Assembly: GCF_001949125.1 (NCBI RefSeq)
Contig: NZ_MSTI01000077.1
Coordinates: 161,122 to 225,121, forward strand
From: Deinococcus marmoris
GTDB taxonomy: Bacteria; Deinococcota; Deinococci; Deinococcales; Deinococcaceae
Reading direction: 5' to 3'
Length of the DNA stretch: 64,000 bases
Below, one piece after another: positions 19,236-30,219 of the stretch (within the stretch, counting starts at the first letter, position 1; each line of letters begins with the position of its first letter). The position numbers were made by a program, and so were the translations under genes. The notes beneath the pieces were generated by a model. That model saw only the letters and a list, made by a program, of their open reading frames with translations. It ran no database searches and was not told the origin of the DNA.

Positions 19236-20729
19236 ATGAGCGAATTCATCCTGAGTCCAGAGGGCGCGCGGCGGGTAGATGCCCGTCTGGAGCCTGCCGG
19301 ACTGCTGGATCTGGCGATGGAGGAGGCCGGGCGAGCGGTGGCCGACGCCGTGCAAGCCTCCTTTCCAGAAGGTCCGGCGCTGCTCCTGGCCGGGGGCGGG
19401 GCTAATGGGGGAGACGCCCTGGTGGCCGCCCGTCACCTGCTGGCGTTGGGGCGCGCGGTGCATGTGCTGGCCCAGCCCAGCAAGCACCCCCTGACCCGTC
19501 TGAACCGCCGACGCCTGCGGGCCGTGGGCGGCGAGGTTCAGCCCCTGAATCTGTCCTCACTGCGCCGCGCCGCTGCCTCTGCCGGGATAGTGGTAGATGG
19601 CCTGCTGGGAACAGGATTCGTGCCGCCCCTGCGTCCGGCTCTGGCAGCGGTCATCGAGGTTCTGAATGCCGCCCATGACGCGGGCCTGCCAATACTGTCC
19701 ATCGATATCCCCAGTGGCCTGGACGCCTCCTGTGCGGACGTGGCAGGCTTGAGTGTGCGCGCCGACATGACGGTGACGTTCATGGGATTCAAGACGGCAT
19801 CGCTGTTTGGTGAGGCGGCCACGCGCTCAGGCAGGGTCACTCTGGCCCCGCTGCGGGTGCCGCCCGACTGGGTGCGTGGAGAAGCCCTCGGAATTCGTCC
19901 CGACGATCTGGAGGTGGCCGTGCTGCTGCCCGTGCGAACGGCGAGCGCACATAAGGGCACGGCGGGGCGGGTCTGGATCGTGGGCGGTCACCCCGGTACG
20001 GTGGGGGCGGCGGCGCTGGCCGGGCTGGGTGCGCTGCGGGCCGGGGCGGGGCTGGTCACGGTGCATTCGCTGGCCGACGTGCCGCTGGTCACGCCCGAAT
20101 TGATGGTCCAGCGGCACACGAACTGGGACCACGCCCTACCCGAACTGCGCGCCTCTGGCCTGCCCGATGCTGTGGCGCTGGGCATGGGCCTGGGGCCGCA
20201 GGCCGTGGGGGTGGCCCGCGAGGTCCTGGCTTGGGGCATCCCCACCGTGCTGGATGCCGACGCCCTGCATCCCGAACTGGCCGGGCACGGCCACCCGCAG
20301 TGTCTGTGGACCCCGCACCCCGGCGAGGCGGCGCGGCTGCTGGGGATGGGGACTCCAGAGGTCACGCGCGATCCTCTGGCGGCGGCGCGGCGGTTGCAGG
20401 AGTTGCTGGGTGGCACGGTGGTCCTCAAGGGCGGTCCCAGCGTCGTCGCTTCAGCCGACACCCTGAGCGTGTCGCGTGGCGGGCATCCGGGCATGGCTTC
20501 TGGGGGGATGGGAGACACGCTGTCGGGCGTTCTGGCGGCGCTGCTGGGCCAGGGCCTGAGCGCCGCCGACGCCGGGGTGGCCGGAGTCCGGCTGCACGCC
20601 CGCGCGGGTGAACTGGCCGCCAGGGCGCACGGCTACGGTCTGATCGCCAGCGACGTGTCAGATGAGCTGGGGGCCGCGTGGCTGGACCTGAAACAGTCGT
20701 GGGGCCAGTTTGATACGGACTCCGATTAG
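19236..20729 (+). CDS. nnrD: Bifunctional NAD(P)H-hydrate epimerase / ADP-dependent NAD(P)H-hydrate dehydratase
   Basis: Repairs hydrated NAD(P)H: the N-terminal YjeF_N domain (about 1-215) epimerises R- and S-NAD(P)HX, and the C-terminal ribokinase-like domain (about 230-490) dehydrates S-NAD(P)HX using ADP. Visible motifs are GGGANGGDALVAARHL, SIDIPSGLDA, the GTAGRVWIVGGHPGTVGAAALAG entry to the second domain, TPHPGEAARLLG and ASGGMGDTLSGVLAALLGQG with the catalytic aspartate. At 497 residues it matches fused NnrE/NnrD proteins. A TATAAG sequence lies 5 nt before the ATG. The last codons (TDSD) and the TAG stop are supplied by the inserted repeat that begins at 20713. Confidence 0.92.
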   Translation: MSEFILSPEGARRVDARLEPAGLLDLAMEEAGRAVADAVQASFPEGPALLLAGGGANGGDALVAARHLLALGRAVHVLAQPSKHPLTRLNRRRLRAVGGEVQPLNLSSLRRAAASAGIVVDGLLGTGFVPPLRPALAAVIEVLNAAHDAGLPILSIDIPSGLDASCADVAGLSVRADMTVTFMGFKTASLFGEAATRSGRVTLAPLRVPPDWVRGEALGIRPDDLEVAVLLPVRTASAHKGTAGRVWIVGGHPGTVGAAALAGLGALRAGAGLVTVHSLADVPLVTPELMVQRHTNWDHALPELRASGLPDAVALGMGLGPQAVGVAREVLAWGIPTVLDADALHPELAGHGHPQCLWTPHPGEAARLLGMGTPEVTRDPLAAARRLQELLGGTVVLKGGPSVVASADTLSVSRGGHPGMASGGMGDTLSGVLAALLGQGLSAADAGVAGVRLHARAGELAARAHGYGLIASDVSDELGAAWLDLKQSWGQFDTDSD

Positions 20730-20908
20730 AAGGTGTTGAAAACACCTGAAAATCCGAGCGGGACTCGCAGAGCTGCGCCGCAGAGGAGCAGCGTCCTCAT
20801 GGGCGTCTGTTCGCGACGAGAGCGAGAGGGAGAAAAACGGGTTCCGGGCGTGGAGTGGAGGGATCGGCGCTGCTGCGATTCCTGCCGCGTTACAAACGGA
20901 ATCCGTAT
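20713..20908. repeat. MITE-like repeat family A, copy 1 (196 bp)
   Basis: Bounded by imperfect terminal inverted repeats: ATACGGACTCCG at 20713-20724 and CGGAATCCGTAT at 20897-20908, one mismatch in twelve. The interior shares long blocks with copy 2, for example ATCCGAGCGGGACTCGCAGA, GACGAGAGCGAGA and GGGTTCCGGGCGTGGAGTG. No coding capacity. The left end runs into the nnrD frame and provides its stop codon. The other copy lies 0.9 kb away in the same orientation. Confidence 0.8.
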
Positions 20909-20976
20909 GATAAAGCTGGCCTTGTCCTCCCAGGTGCGAGAGTCGTAAGACAGACAGTGCTAGCCTGTTCACATTG

Positions 20977-21720
20977 ATGCAGGGACTTCTTGAGGACCTT
21001 CCACTGCTGGGCATTCTGGAACTGATCCACACCACGCGCCAAACTGGCGTGCTGGACGTTCAGGCCGAGGTGCCGTACACCGTGACCTTCGTTTCCGGCG
21101 AGATCATCTCGGGCGGCATCCTGGACTGGATGGGGCTGGATGCGCTGTACGCCAGCCCGCTGCTGCCCGAGAGCGGCACCTTCAACTTCACGCACCGTCC
21201 GGTGGCGGGGCAGCCGCTGGGACCCTACGGCCATCTGACCACCGACTGGGCGCGCGTCAGCGACGAGTGGGAAAAGGTCTGCGAGGTCATCGTCAGCCCC
21301 AGCCACTGCTTTCAGGGCGATCTGTTTCCCTTCGAGGGCCAGAACGGCAGTTCGGTGCGCGGCGCGGCCCGCGAGCTGGATATTCCGGTGTTCCAGGCGG
21401 CGCAGATGGCGGTGGGCGCGCTTAAACAGGGACGGCTGTGGCCGCTGGACCGTTACGAGTGGTATCGGCTGCGGCTCCAGCCTGCCGGGCCGCGCGCCAA
21501 AGTTCATCCGGTGGCCCGACATCTGGATGGCAAGCGCACGCTGGGCGAGGCCACCGGGGCGGGCCTGCCCCAGCATGACGTGCGCGATTATCTGCTGGGC
21601 GAGTTGCGGCTGGGCCTGCGGTTTCCCGGCAGCGGCTGGGTGCTGCGCGATCTGGTCTGGGAGCAGAAATATGGACATGTCCCGCTGCCCGGCGCAGGCC
21701 AGCGCCCATCGCCTTCTTGA
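20977..21720 (+). CDS. DUF4388 domain protein (first of two in window)
   Basis: A 247-residue protein whose N-terminus (MQGLLEDLPLLGILELIHTT, then QTGVLDVQ and VTFVSGEIISGGILDWMGLDALY, with a SGTFNFTHRP end) matches DUF4388, the PatA-N-like domain common in Deinococcus and delta-proteobacteria and often linked to two-component or motility regulation. The C-terminal 150 residues are unassigned. ATG 20977 follows TTG 20974 directly; TAGCCT ends 10 nt before the ATG. It is enclosed by two direct copies of repeat family A, at 20713-20908 and 21787-22012. A second DUF4388 gene lies at 55846. Confidence 0.72.
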   Translation: MQGLLEDLPLLGILELIHTTRQTGVLDVQAEVPYTVTFVSGEIISGGILDWMGLDALYASPLLPESGTFNFTHRPVAGQPLGPYGHLTTDWARVSDEWEKVCEVIVSPSHCFQGDLFPFEGQNGSSVRGAARELDIPVFQAAQMAVGALKQGRLWPLDRYEWYRLRLQPAGPRAKVHPVARHLDGKRTLGEATGAGLPQHDVRDYLLGELRLGLRFPGSGWVLRDLVWEQKYGHVPLPGAGQRPSPS

Positions 21721-21786
21721 GGGAAGGAAGGAGCCGGAAGCGCCGTTACTCTCGGTGAGGTCAGGCTCTTGCGTTCGGTCCCGCGC

Positions 21787-22012
21787 ATACGGACTCCGAC
21801 TGAATCGTTTGCAAAAACGATGAAATCCGAGCGGGACTCGCAGAGCTGCGCCAGCAGAGGAAGAGCGTCCTCCTGGGGAGGAGTAGCCCCATACGGGTGC
21901 TATCTCACGACGACAGTCTGTTCATGACGAGAGCGAGAAGGACGGGTTCCGGGCGTGGAGTGAACGAACCGGAGCTTTCCCGGTTTGTTGACGAAACAGA
22001 CGGAATCCGTAT
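21787..22012. repeat. MITE-like repeat family A, copy 2 (226 bp)
   Basis: Terminal inverted repeats ATACGGACTCCG at 21787-21798 and CGGAATCCGTAT at 22001-22012, identical to those of copy 1. It is about 30 bp longer than copy 1, with the extra sequence around 21870-21925. It ends 10 bp beyond the stop codon of the convergent ClC gene, so it may also act in 3' end formation. Confidence 0.8.
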
Positions 22013-22022
22013 CAGCTCAAGC

Positions 22023-23714
22023 TCAGGCCCCCGGCAGTCTCAGCAGGCCCTCCAGCGCGGCGTAGGCGTCCGGGCGAGCCAGGAAGACCAGTTCGTCGTC
22101 GGTGGTCAGGCGCATTTCCGGGTGGGGCAGCCGCACCGTGCCGTCGCGGACAAGGCCCACCACCTCTACCCCGGGCGGCAGGCTCAGCAGTTTCAGGCGT
22201 GCGCCGCGCCAGCCCGGCGGCACGCCCCGGCGGTACAGCTCGCGCTCGTTGGAGGGCAGAGAAGGCAGATCGGGCAGTGCCTCGGCAGATGGCGTGGGAA
22301 GCCCGTCATACGGAACAGCGGGCGCGTCCTGGGCCGCTTCTGCGGAAGGTTCCACGGCGCGGCGGGGGATAAACCGCACCGAGTCCGGCAACTGCGCCAG
22401 CCCACCGATCAATCCCGGCCCACCCTGATGCACGCCACTCTGGGCGCGTGCCCGGACCTGTCCCGGCACCAGACCGTCCGTGCCGCTCAGGACGTGCGCC
22501 AGTCCAGCCGCCAGCAGCGCGCTGGGCAGCAGGGCCTCGCCGCCCCAGGCCACCGCCAGCAGTGTGGCAGCCAGCGGCACGTTCAGGGTCACGGTCAGGT
22601 AGGCCACCAGCCCGATCAGGGTGGACAGCGCCGGGTCCACACCCAGCAGGCTGCCCAGCCCCGCGCCGATCAGCCCGCCCACCCCCACCGAGGGCAGCAC
22701 GCCGCCGCCAAAAGCCAGTCGCGCGCCCAGCGCCAGCAGCAGCCAGCGCCACGCGCCCGCCACGCCGCCGTCTGCGCCCACGAAATCCGAGACGCCCAGT
22801 TGCACCCAGCCGCTGCCGTCGCCCAGCACGGCGGGGGTGCCGTAAAAGGCGATGGCGGCAGTCAGCAGCCCGAACAGCCCGCCCAGCAGCGGGCGCAGTT
22901 TGCCACTTGCCCAGCTTTCGGGAACGGCGCGCACGGCCAGTAGCGACAGCCATCCGGCCAGCGTCGCGGCCAGCGCCACTCCCAGCAACGCCGGAAGCTG
23001 GGCTGAGGAGGGGACGCCCAGCACCGGCACGCTCAGCAACGGCGTGAACCCGAAGGCCAGCCCGTACACCGCCGTTCCCGCCACGGCGGCCAGCACGCAG
23101 GGCATGACCACCTCGAACTCGAACTCGAAGCGGCGGTACAGCACTTCGGCAATCAATACGGCGGCGGCCAGTGGCGCATGCAGCACGGCCCCCAGCGCTG
23201 CCGCCGCTCCGGCCAGGGTCAGCGTGCGGGCCTCCACAGCGTCCAGCCGTGTAAATCTTCCCAGCAGCCGCGCGCCCAGTTGCCCAGTGATGGTAAAGGC
23301 CGAATCGCGGCCCACCAGCAGCCCTGTTCCGTAGGCCAGCACCGTGCCCAGCAGCGTGCGGAGTTGGATCAGGGGTGAGGGCCACTGCCCGCGCGCGTGG
23401 TAGCCACGCACCAGTTGGCCCAGCGCGTCCCCCGCTGCCGCAGGCACCAGCCACGCGTACAGCGCCCCCACCACTGGCAGTGCCAGCAGCCCCCACGGCA
23501 ACGCGTCGCCAAAGGCCATCAGCAACCCGCCCTCGCCAGGAGTGCCGGGGGGCGCGTAGCCCGTCACCAGCGCTCCCAGCCGCAGGACCGCTTCCAGCAG
23601 CAGGCGCAGCAGAATGCTCAGGCCGCCCACCAGCGCCCCCACCAGCACACTGAGGACCACCACCCGTCCCGTTTCCAGACGGGTCAACACGGCGCGGGGC
23701 AGGGGGGAACGCAT
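22023..23714 (-). CDS. ClC-family chloride channel/transporter with C-terminal TrkA-C domain
   Basis: A 563-residue polytopic protein of the ClC family, with about ten or more membrane helices to residue 400, a Gly/Pro-rich linker, and a TrkA-C/RCK-C ligand-binding domain at about 505-563. ClC filter positions are recognisable but altered: GDALG (95-99) stands where GSGIP is usual, and GRDSA (135-139) where GREGP carries the gating glutamate. The third motif GGGVLPS (336-342) is near canonical. Anion selectivity or gating may therefore differ from CLC-ec1. A TAGCAT box ends 9 nt before the ATG. Divergent from sodA. Confidence 0.85.
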   Translation of the reverse strand: MRSPLPRAVLTRLETGRVVVLSVLVGALVGGLSILLRLLLEAVLRLGALVTGYAPPGTPGEGGLLMAFGDALPWGLLALPVVGALYAWLVPAAAGDALGQLVRGYHARGQWPSPLIQLRTLLGTVLAYGTGLLVGRDSAFTITGQLGARLLGRFTRLDAVEARTLTLAGAAAALGAVLHAPLAAAVLIAEVLYRRFEFEFEVVMPCVLAAVAGTAVYGLAFGFTPLLSVPVLGVPSSAQLPALLGVALAATLAGWLSLLAVRAVPESWASGKLRPLLGGLFGLLTAAIAFYGTPAVLGDGSGWVQLGVSDFVGADGGVAGAWRWLLLALGARLAFGGGVLPSVGVGGLIGAGLGSLLGVDPALSTLIGLVAYLTVTLNVPLAATLLAVAWGGEALLPSALLAAGLAHVLSGTDGLVPGQVRARAQSGVHQGGPGLIGGLAQLPDSVRFIPRRAVEPSAEAAQDAPAVPYDGLPTPSAEALPDLPSLPSNERELYRRGVPPGWRGARLKLLSLPPGVEVVGLVRDGTVRLPHPEMRLTTDDELVFLARPDAYAALEGLLRLPGA

Positions 23715-23791
23715 ACGCGGCCCATGCTAGAGCAAAGTGATGGTGGGTGCTGCCTCCAGTCTTCACGGCGCACATCAGGGAAACCCTCTCA

Positions 23792-23809
23792 TTTTAGGAT
23801 CACCTAAAA
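23792..23809. promoter_or_regulatory. Operator-like palindrome upstream of sodA (MntR/DtxR-like)
   Basis: TTTTAGG-ATCA-CCTAAAA is a perfect 7-4-7 inverted repeat in the intergenic space between the divergent ClC and sodA genes, 117 bp before the sodA ATG. The TTAGG/CCTAA half sites resemble those of DtxR/MntR-type manganese/iron regulators. The regulator assignment is inference. Confidence 0.55.
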
Positions 23810-23925
23810 CTTCATGATTTCTCAGGCTTCCGGTGCCTGCGCGTAAGCTGGAGCCAAGTTTTTCCGATGGGAGTGTGCGCACCGTGCGTGACCTCCAGCT
23901 TCGGCTTGCAAGGAGCAACCCTGTT

Positions 23926-24549
23926 ATGGCTTACCAAGTTCCCCCCCTGCCTTACGGCTACGACGCCCTGGCCCCCCACATCGATACCCGCACCATGGAA
24001 ATCCACCACGACAAGCACCATCAGGCGTACGTGGACAACGCCAACAAGGCGCTGGAAGGCACCGAGTTCGCCGACATGCCCGTCGAGGAACTGATCACCA
24101 AACTGGACAGCGTGCCTGCCGACAAGAAGACGGCCCTGCGCAACAATGCGGGCGGCCACGCCAACCACAGCCTGTTCTGGACCGTGATGGGACCCCAGGG
24201 CAGCACGCAGCCGGACGGCGAACTGATGACCGCCATCAATGACGCCTTCGGCAGCTTCGAGGACTTCAAGAAGAAGTTCGAGGACGCCGCCAAGACCCGC
24301 TTCGGCAGCGGCTGGGCGTGGCTGGTCGTGCAGAACGGCAAACTGGCCGTGGTCAGCACCGCCAACCAGGACAACCCCCTGATGGGCGAGGCGATCTCCG
24401 GGACCAGCGGCACCCCGGTCCTAGGTGTGGACGTGTGGGAACACGCCTATTACCTCAACTACCAGAACAAGCGCCCCGATTACCTGGAAGCCTTCTGGAA
24501 CGTCGTCAACTGGGATGAAGTCGCCAAGCGCTACGCCGCCGCGAAGTAA
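23926..24549 (+). CDS. sodA: Superoxide dismutase, Mn/Fe family
   Basis: Dismutates superoxide to oxygen and hydrogen peroxide in the cytoplasm. The 207-residue protein carries the metal ligands in [24 protein letters not shown] and [11 protein letters not shown]; the GPQG and [12 protein letters not shown] segments favour the Mn form. An AAGGAG Shine-Dalgarno precedes ATG 23926, so this gene is leadered, in contrast to many neighbours, which leaves room for regulation in the 5' region. A TTTTAGG palindrome upstream suggests Mn-responsive control. A 12-bp hairpin terminates it. Confidence 0.97.
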   Translation: MAYQVPPLPYGYDALAPHIDTRTMEIHHDKHHQAYVDNANKALEGTEFADMPVEELITKLDSVPADKKTALRNNAGGHANHSLFWTVMGPQGSTQPDGELMTAINDAFGSFEDFKKKFEDAAKTRFGSGWAWLVVQNGKLAVVSTANQDNPLMGEAISGTSGTPVLGVDVWEHAYYLNYQNKRPDYLEAFWNVVNWDEVAKRYAAAK

Positions 24550-24560
24550 ACCCGTTCACT

Positions 24561-24600
24561 GAAGATGCCCCCTGGCCGACTCTGGCTTGGGGGCATCTTC
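24561..24600 (+). terminator. sodA terminator hairpin
   Basis: GAAGATGCCCCC (24561-24572) pairs perfectly with 24589-24600, and the loop has a further GGCC/GGCT pairing. It starts 12 nt after the sodA stop. No U tract follows. Confidence 0.7.
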
Positions 24601-24655
24601 ATGGCTGTACCAGTCACCACACCAGAAACACTCCCGCGACGCCCAGCCCCGACCA

Positions 24656-24949
24656 TCACAGGGACACCGTATGCTCCCCACTCTGCTCCAGATCGCGGGC
24701 AGATTTGCCGTAGCTGCGGAAGCCGAACGCCAGCGCCAGCACCCCCAGTCCTACGGCCAGCACACGCAGCAGCCAGCGCGGTTCCAGATCGCCAAACAGC
24801 CGGATGGCGGCCAGCCCCACGCCGATACAGGACAGGGCGGTGCGCCCCCACGCGGCAAAAGTTCGCCCGGCAGCCAGCGCGGTGCGGCGCTCGGCCCAGT
24901 CGGTGCGGGCCTCGCTCAGGCTGCGGCCCTGGTTGGAGTCGTCTGCCAT
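24656..24949 (-). CDS. DUF202 family small membrane protein
   Basis: A 97-residue protein with the DUF202 layout: a polar N-terminus with AERRTALAAGRTFAAWGRTALSCIGVGLAAIRLF (the conserved LAxxRTxLAWxRT-like block) followed by a second hydrophobic helix (LLRVLAVGLGVLALAFGF) and a polar tail. The family has two to three membrane helices and unknown function. TAAGCT ends 9 nt before the ATG. It is divergent from the broken gene at 24992 with 42 bp between starts. Confidence 0.78.
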   Translation of the reverse strand: MADDSNQGRSLSEARTDWAERRTALAAGRTFAAWGRTALSCIGVGLAAIRLFGDLEPRWLLRVLAVGLGVLALAFGFRSYGKSARDLEQSGEHTVSL

Positions 24950-24979
24950 CTGGCCTGGAGCTTATTCGCCCGGCCCGCC

Positions 24980-24985
24980 TATCCT
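24980..24985 (+). promoter_or_regulatory. Leaderless-type -10 box of the broken gene at 24992
   Basis: TATCCT ends 6 nt before ATG 24992. The intact promoter indicates the gene decayed recently. Confidence 0.55.
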
Positions 24986-24991
24986 GAACCC

Positions 24992-25583
24992 ATGCACGAA
25001 TGGATGTTGGAGGCTCCAGAACATGATCTGCCAAGAAGCGATATGGCCGCGTTCGCGGCGGCGTGGGCTGCACGGCTCCCAGCAGGGAGGAATCAGCAGC
25101 TTTGAGCCGCGCACGCCCTCTGACCGCAGCCCGGACGACTTCAGCAAGCGCACAGGCGTGTATGCCGCCTCAGTTGGGCTGTGGGCCATGATGTACGCGC
25201 TGAAGGGCAGCCGGGTGCGGCGAATCCTGAATATGGCCCTGCAACTCGCAGACGGTCCGGGCTGGACCCCCATGCGCTACTTTCTATCGTTCGCATCAGA
25301 TAGTCCCACGCCGGAGCATGGGCGCGATCTGCTGTCCCCCGGCTTCGTCTACGTGCTGCCCAGAGACGGCTTCGAGCAGATGCCCGCCTAGGACTGGCCC
25401 GGCGTGGGCAGGGTGCTGGAAGCCCACTGGGTCAATCCCAATGCCGTCCAGCCGCTGTGGAGCCTGCCTGTCACTCCCATAGATTTTCCCCTGCCGGTAC
25501 GAACACACGACGCGGCGCAGGTGGACGCACAGGCTGACGCGGATACCTGGGGATTTCCGTGGTTGCCGGGCGGGCGCAACTGA
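24992..25583 (+). pseudogene. Broken gene of unknown function (frameshift plus stop)
   Basis: ATG 24992 opens MHEWMLEAPEHDLPRSDM and runs as AAWAARLPAG before hitting TGA at 25103-25105. The coding-like sequence continues in the next frame from about 25085 (GISSFEPRTPSDRSPDDF), reaches a TAG at 25389-25391, and then continues in that same frame (DWPGVGRVLEAHWVNPNAVQ to WGFPWLPGGRN) to TGA 25581-25583. The three parts together give about 195 residues with consistent codon bias, so a once intact gene seems disrupted by one frameshift and one nonsense mutation. I recognise no domain. Sequencing error is a possible alternative. Confidence 0.6.
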
Positions 25584-25615
25584 CCAAAAAAGCCCTCTCC
25601 GTGGGGGAGAGGGCT
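25584..25615 (-). terminator. Rho-independent terminator of ndh
   Basis: On the minus strand AGCCCTCTCC pairs with GGAGAGGGCT around a short loop and is followed by TTTTTT. It lies about 20 nt after the ndh stop codon. Confidence 0.85.
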
Positions 25616-25633
25616 GGTAAAGAGTTCAGTCGA

Positions 25634-26773
<1,140 letters not shown>

Positions 26774-27103
26774 CGACATGCTCCTGTGAACGAATTCACG
26801 AGTTGAAGTACTGGCCAGTAAACCAGCTTTGAACAATTGTACACCGTCTCTGAGACAGAGCTGTACCCGTGGCAACCGTTGTCTGATCATGTGGCGGGGA
26901 CCGGAGTCTGTGCGCCCGTCCCTGCTCTGGCCCGCCCAGCAGGCAGGGCCGTACAGGTGGGCGCTGGAGTACAGCAGAGTGCGTGCGTTGTGTGCTTGAA
27001 TATGAACGGTCAGACAATCCAGATGAGACGCCCCCGGCTGGCGTCCACCTCATTTTTACCCGGCATCTCCACTCACCTGAGCCAGCTTCGGCAGGAGGCA
27101 CCC
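26774..27103. promoter_or_regulatory. 330-bp divergent control region between ndh and the Cox-like operon
   Basis: No gene seen. Palindromes present: GTGAA-CGAA-TTCAC (26786-26799), the perfect TACTGGCCAGTA (26809-26820) and GTCTC-T-GAGAC (26846-26856). The first two lie within 50 bp of the ndh start and could be operators. An AGGAGG site at 27093-27098 serves the right-hand gene. Confidence 0.5.
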
Positions 27104-27598
27104 ATGAACGTGACCGTCAACGTCAACGGCAAACCCTACACCCGTGATGTAGAGGCCAGAACCCTTCTCGTCCATTTTCTACGCGAGGACCTGCTGCTCA
27201 CCGGCACGCATGTCGGCTGCGACACCAGCCAGTGCGGGGCCTGTACCGTGCATGTGAACGGCGAGGCCGTCAAGAGCTGCACCGTGCTGGCCGTCCAGGC
27301 CGATGGAATGGACGTCAAGACCATCGAGGGCATGGGCACGCCCGGCGATCTGCATCCCCTCCAGACTGGCTTCTGGGAAAAACACGGCCTGCAATGCGGC
27401 TACTGCACCCCCGGCATGATCATGGCGAGTGCGGAACTCCTGAAGCACAACGCCAACCCCAGCGAGGAAGAAATCCGCTACCACTTGGAAGGCAACTACT
27501 GCCGCTGTACCGGCTACCACAACATCGTCAAGGCCGTGCAGCACGCGGCGGAGATCATGGCCCAGGGCGGGCAGTCGGGACAGGCAGCGGACGACTAG
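27104..27598 (+). CDS. Molybdenum hydroxylase small subunit, [2Fe-2S] (CoxS/XdhA-like)
   Basis: A 164-residue iron-sulfur subunit with two [2Fe-2S] clusters. The N-terminal plant-ferredoxin-type site is [15 protein letters not shown] plus the later C of VKSC; the C-terminal helical site is QCGYCTPG and [12 protein letters not shown]. It passes electrons from the molybdopterin subunit to the FAD subunit. AGGAGG stands 5 nt before the ATG. It is the first gene of the S-L-M operon, followed by a 123-nt gap with an inverted repeat. Physiological substrate unknown. Confidence 0.93.
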   Translation: MNVTVNVNGKPYTRDVEARTLLVHFLREDLLLTGTHVGCDTSQCGACTVHVNGEAVKSCTVLAVQADGMDVKTIEGMGTPGDLHPLQTGFWEKHGLQCGYCTPGMIMASAELLKHNANPSEEEIRYHLEGNYCRCTGYHNIVKAVQHAAEIMAQGGQSGQAADD

Positions 27599-27601
27599 AA
27601 G

Positions 27602-27699
27602 GTCTAAGGGTTCGAGAGTCAAAGGGGCTAAGGGCTGAAAGCTCAGAAATATCTATCCCTCGCTCTTTTCTTGGACCCTCAGACCCTTGACCCTTAGAC
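27602..27699. repeat. Inverted repeat in the gap between small and large subunit genes
   Basis: GTCTAAGGGT (27602-27611) is exactly complementary to 27690-27699, and further imperfect pairs (TCAAAGGG with CCCTTGA) extend the arms. The sequence is word-like (CTAAGGG repeated). It would fold in mRNA between two subunits of one enzyme. Confidence 0.65.
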
Positions 27700-27721
27700 G
27701 CCGAACACAGGGAGCGACCCC

Positions 27722-30118
<2,397 letters not shown>

Positions 30119-30121
30119 TCG

Positions 30122-30204
30122 GTTGATGGTCAATGGCAGATGGTTGATGGAAAAAGACTGACCCTCTGCCGTTCTCCATCAACCATCTCCTTTCAACCAT
30201 CAAC
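30122..30204. repeat. Inverted repeat in the gap between large and FAD subunit genes
   Basis: GATGGTTGATGG (30139-30150) is exactly complementary to 30176-30187, with GGCAGA/TCTGCC and GTTGATGG/CCATCAAC pairs around it. The design matches the gap between the first two genes, but with a different sequence word. Confidence 0.65.
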
Positions 30205-30219
30205 TTGCCGGAGGCAAAA

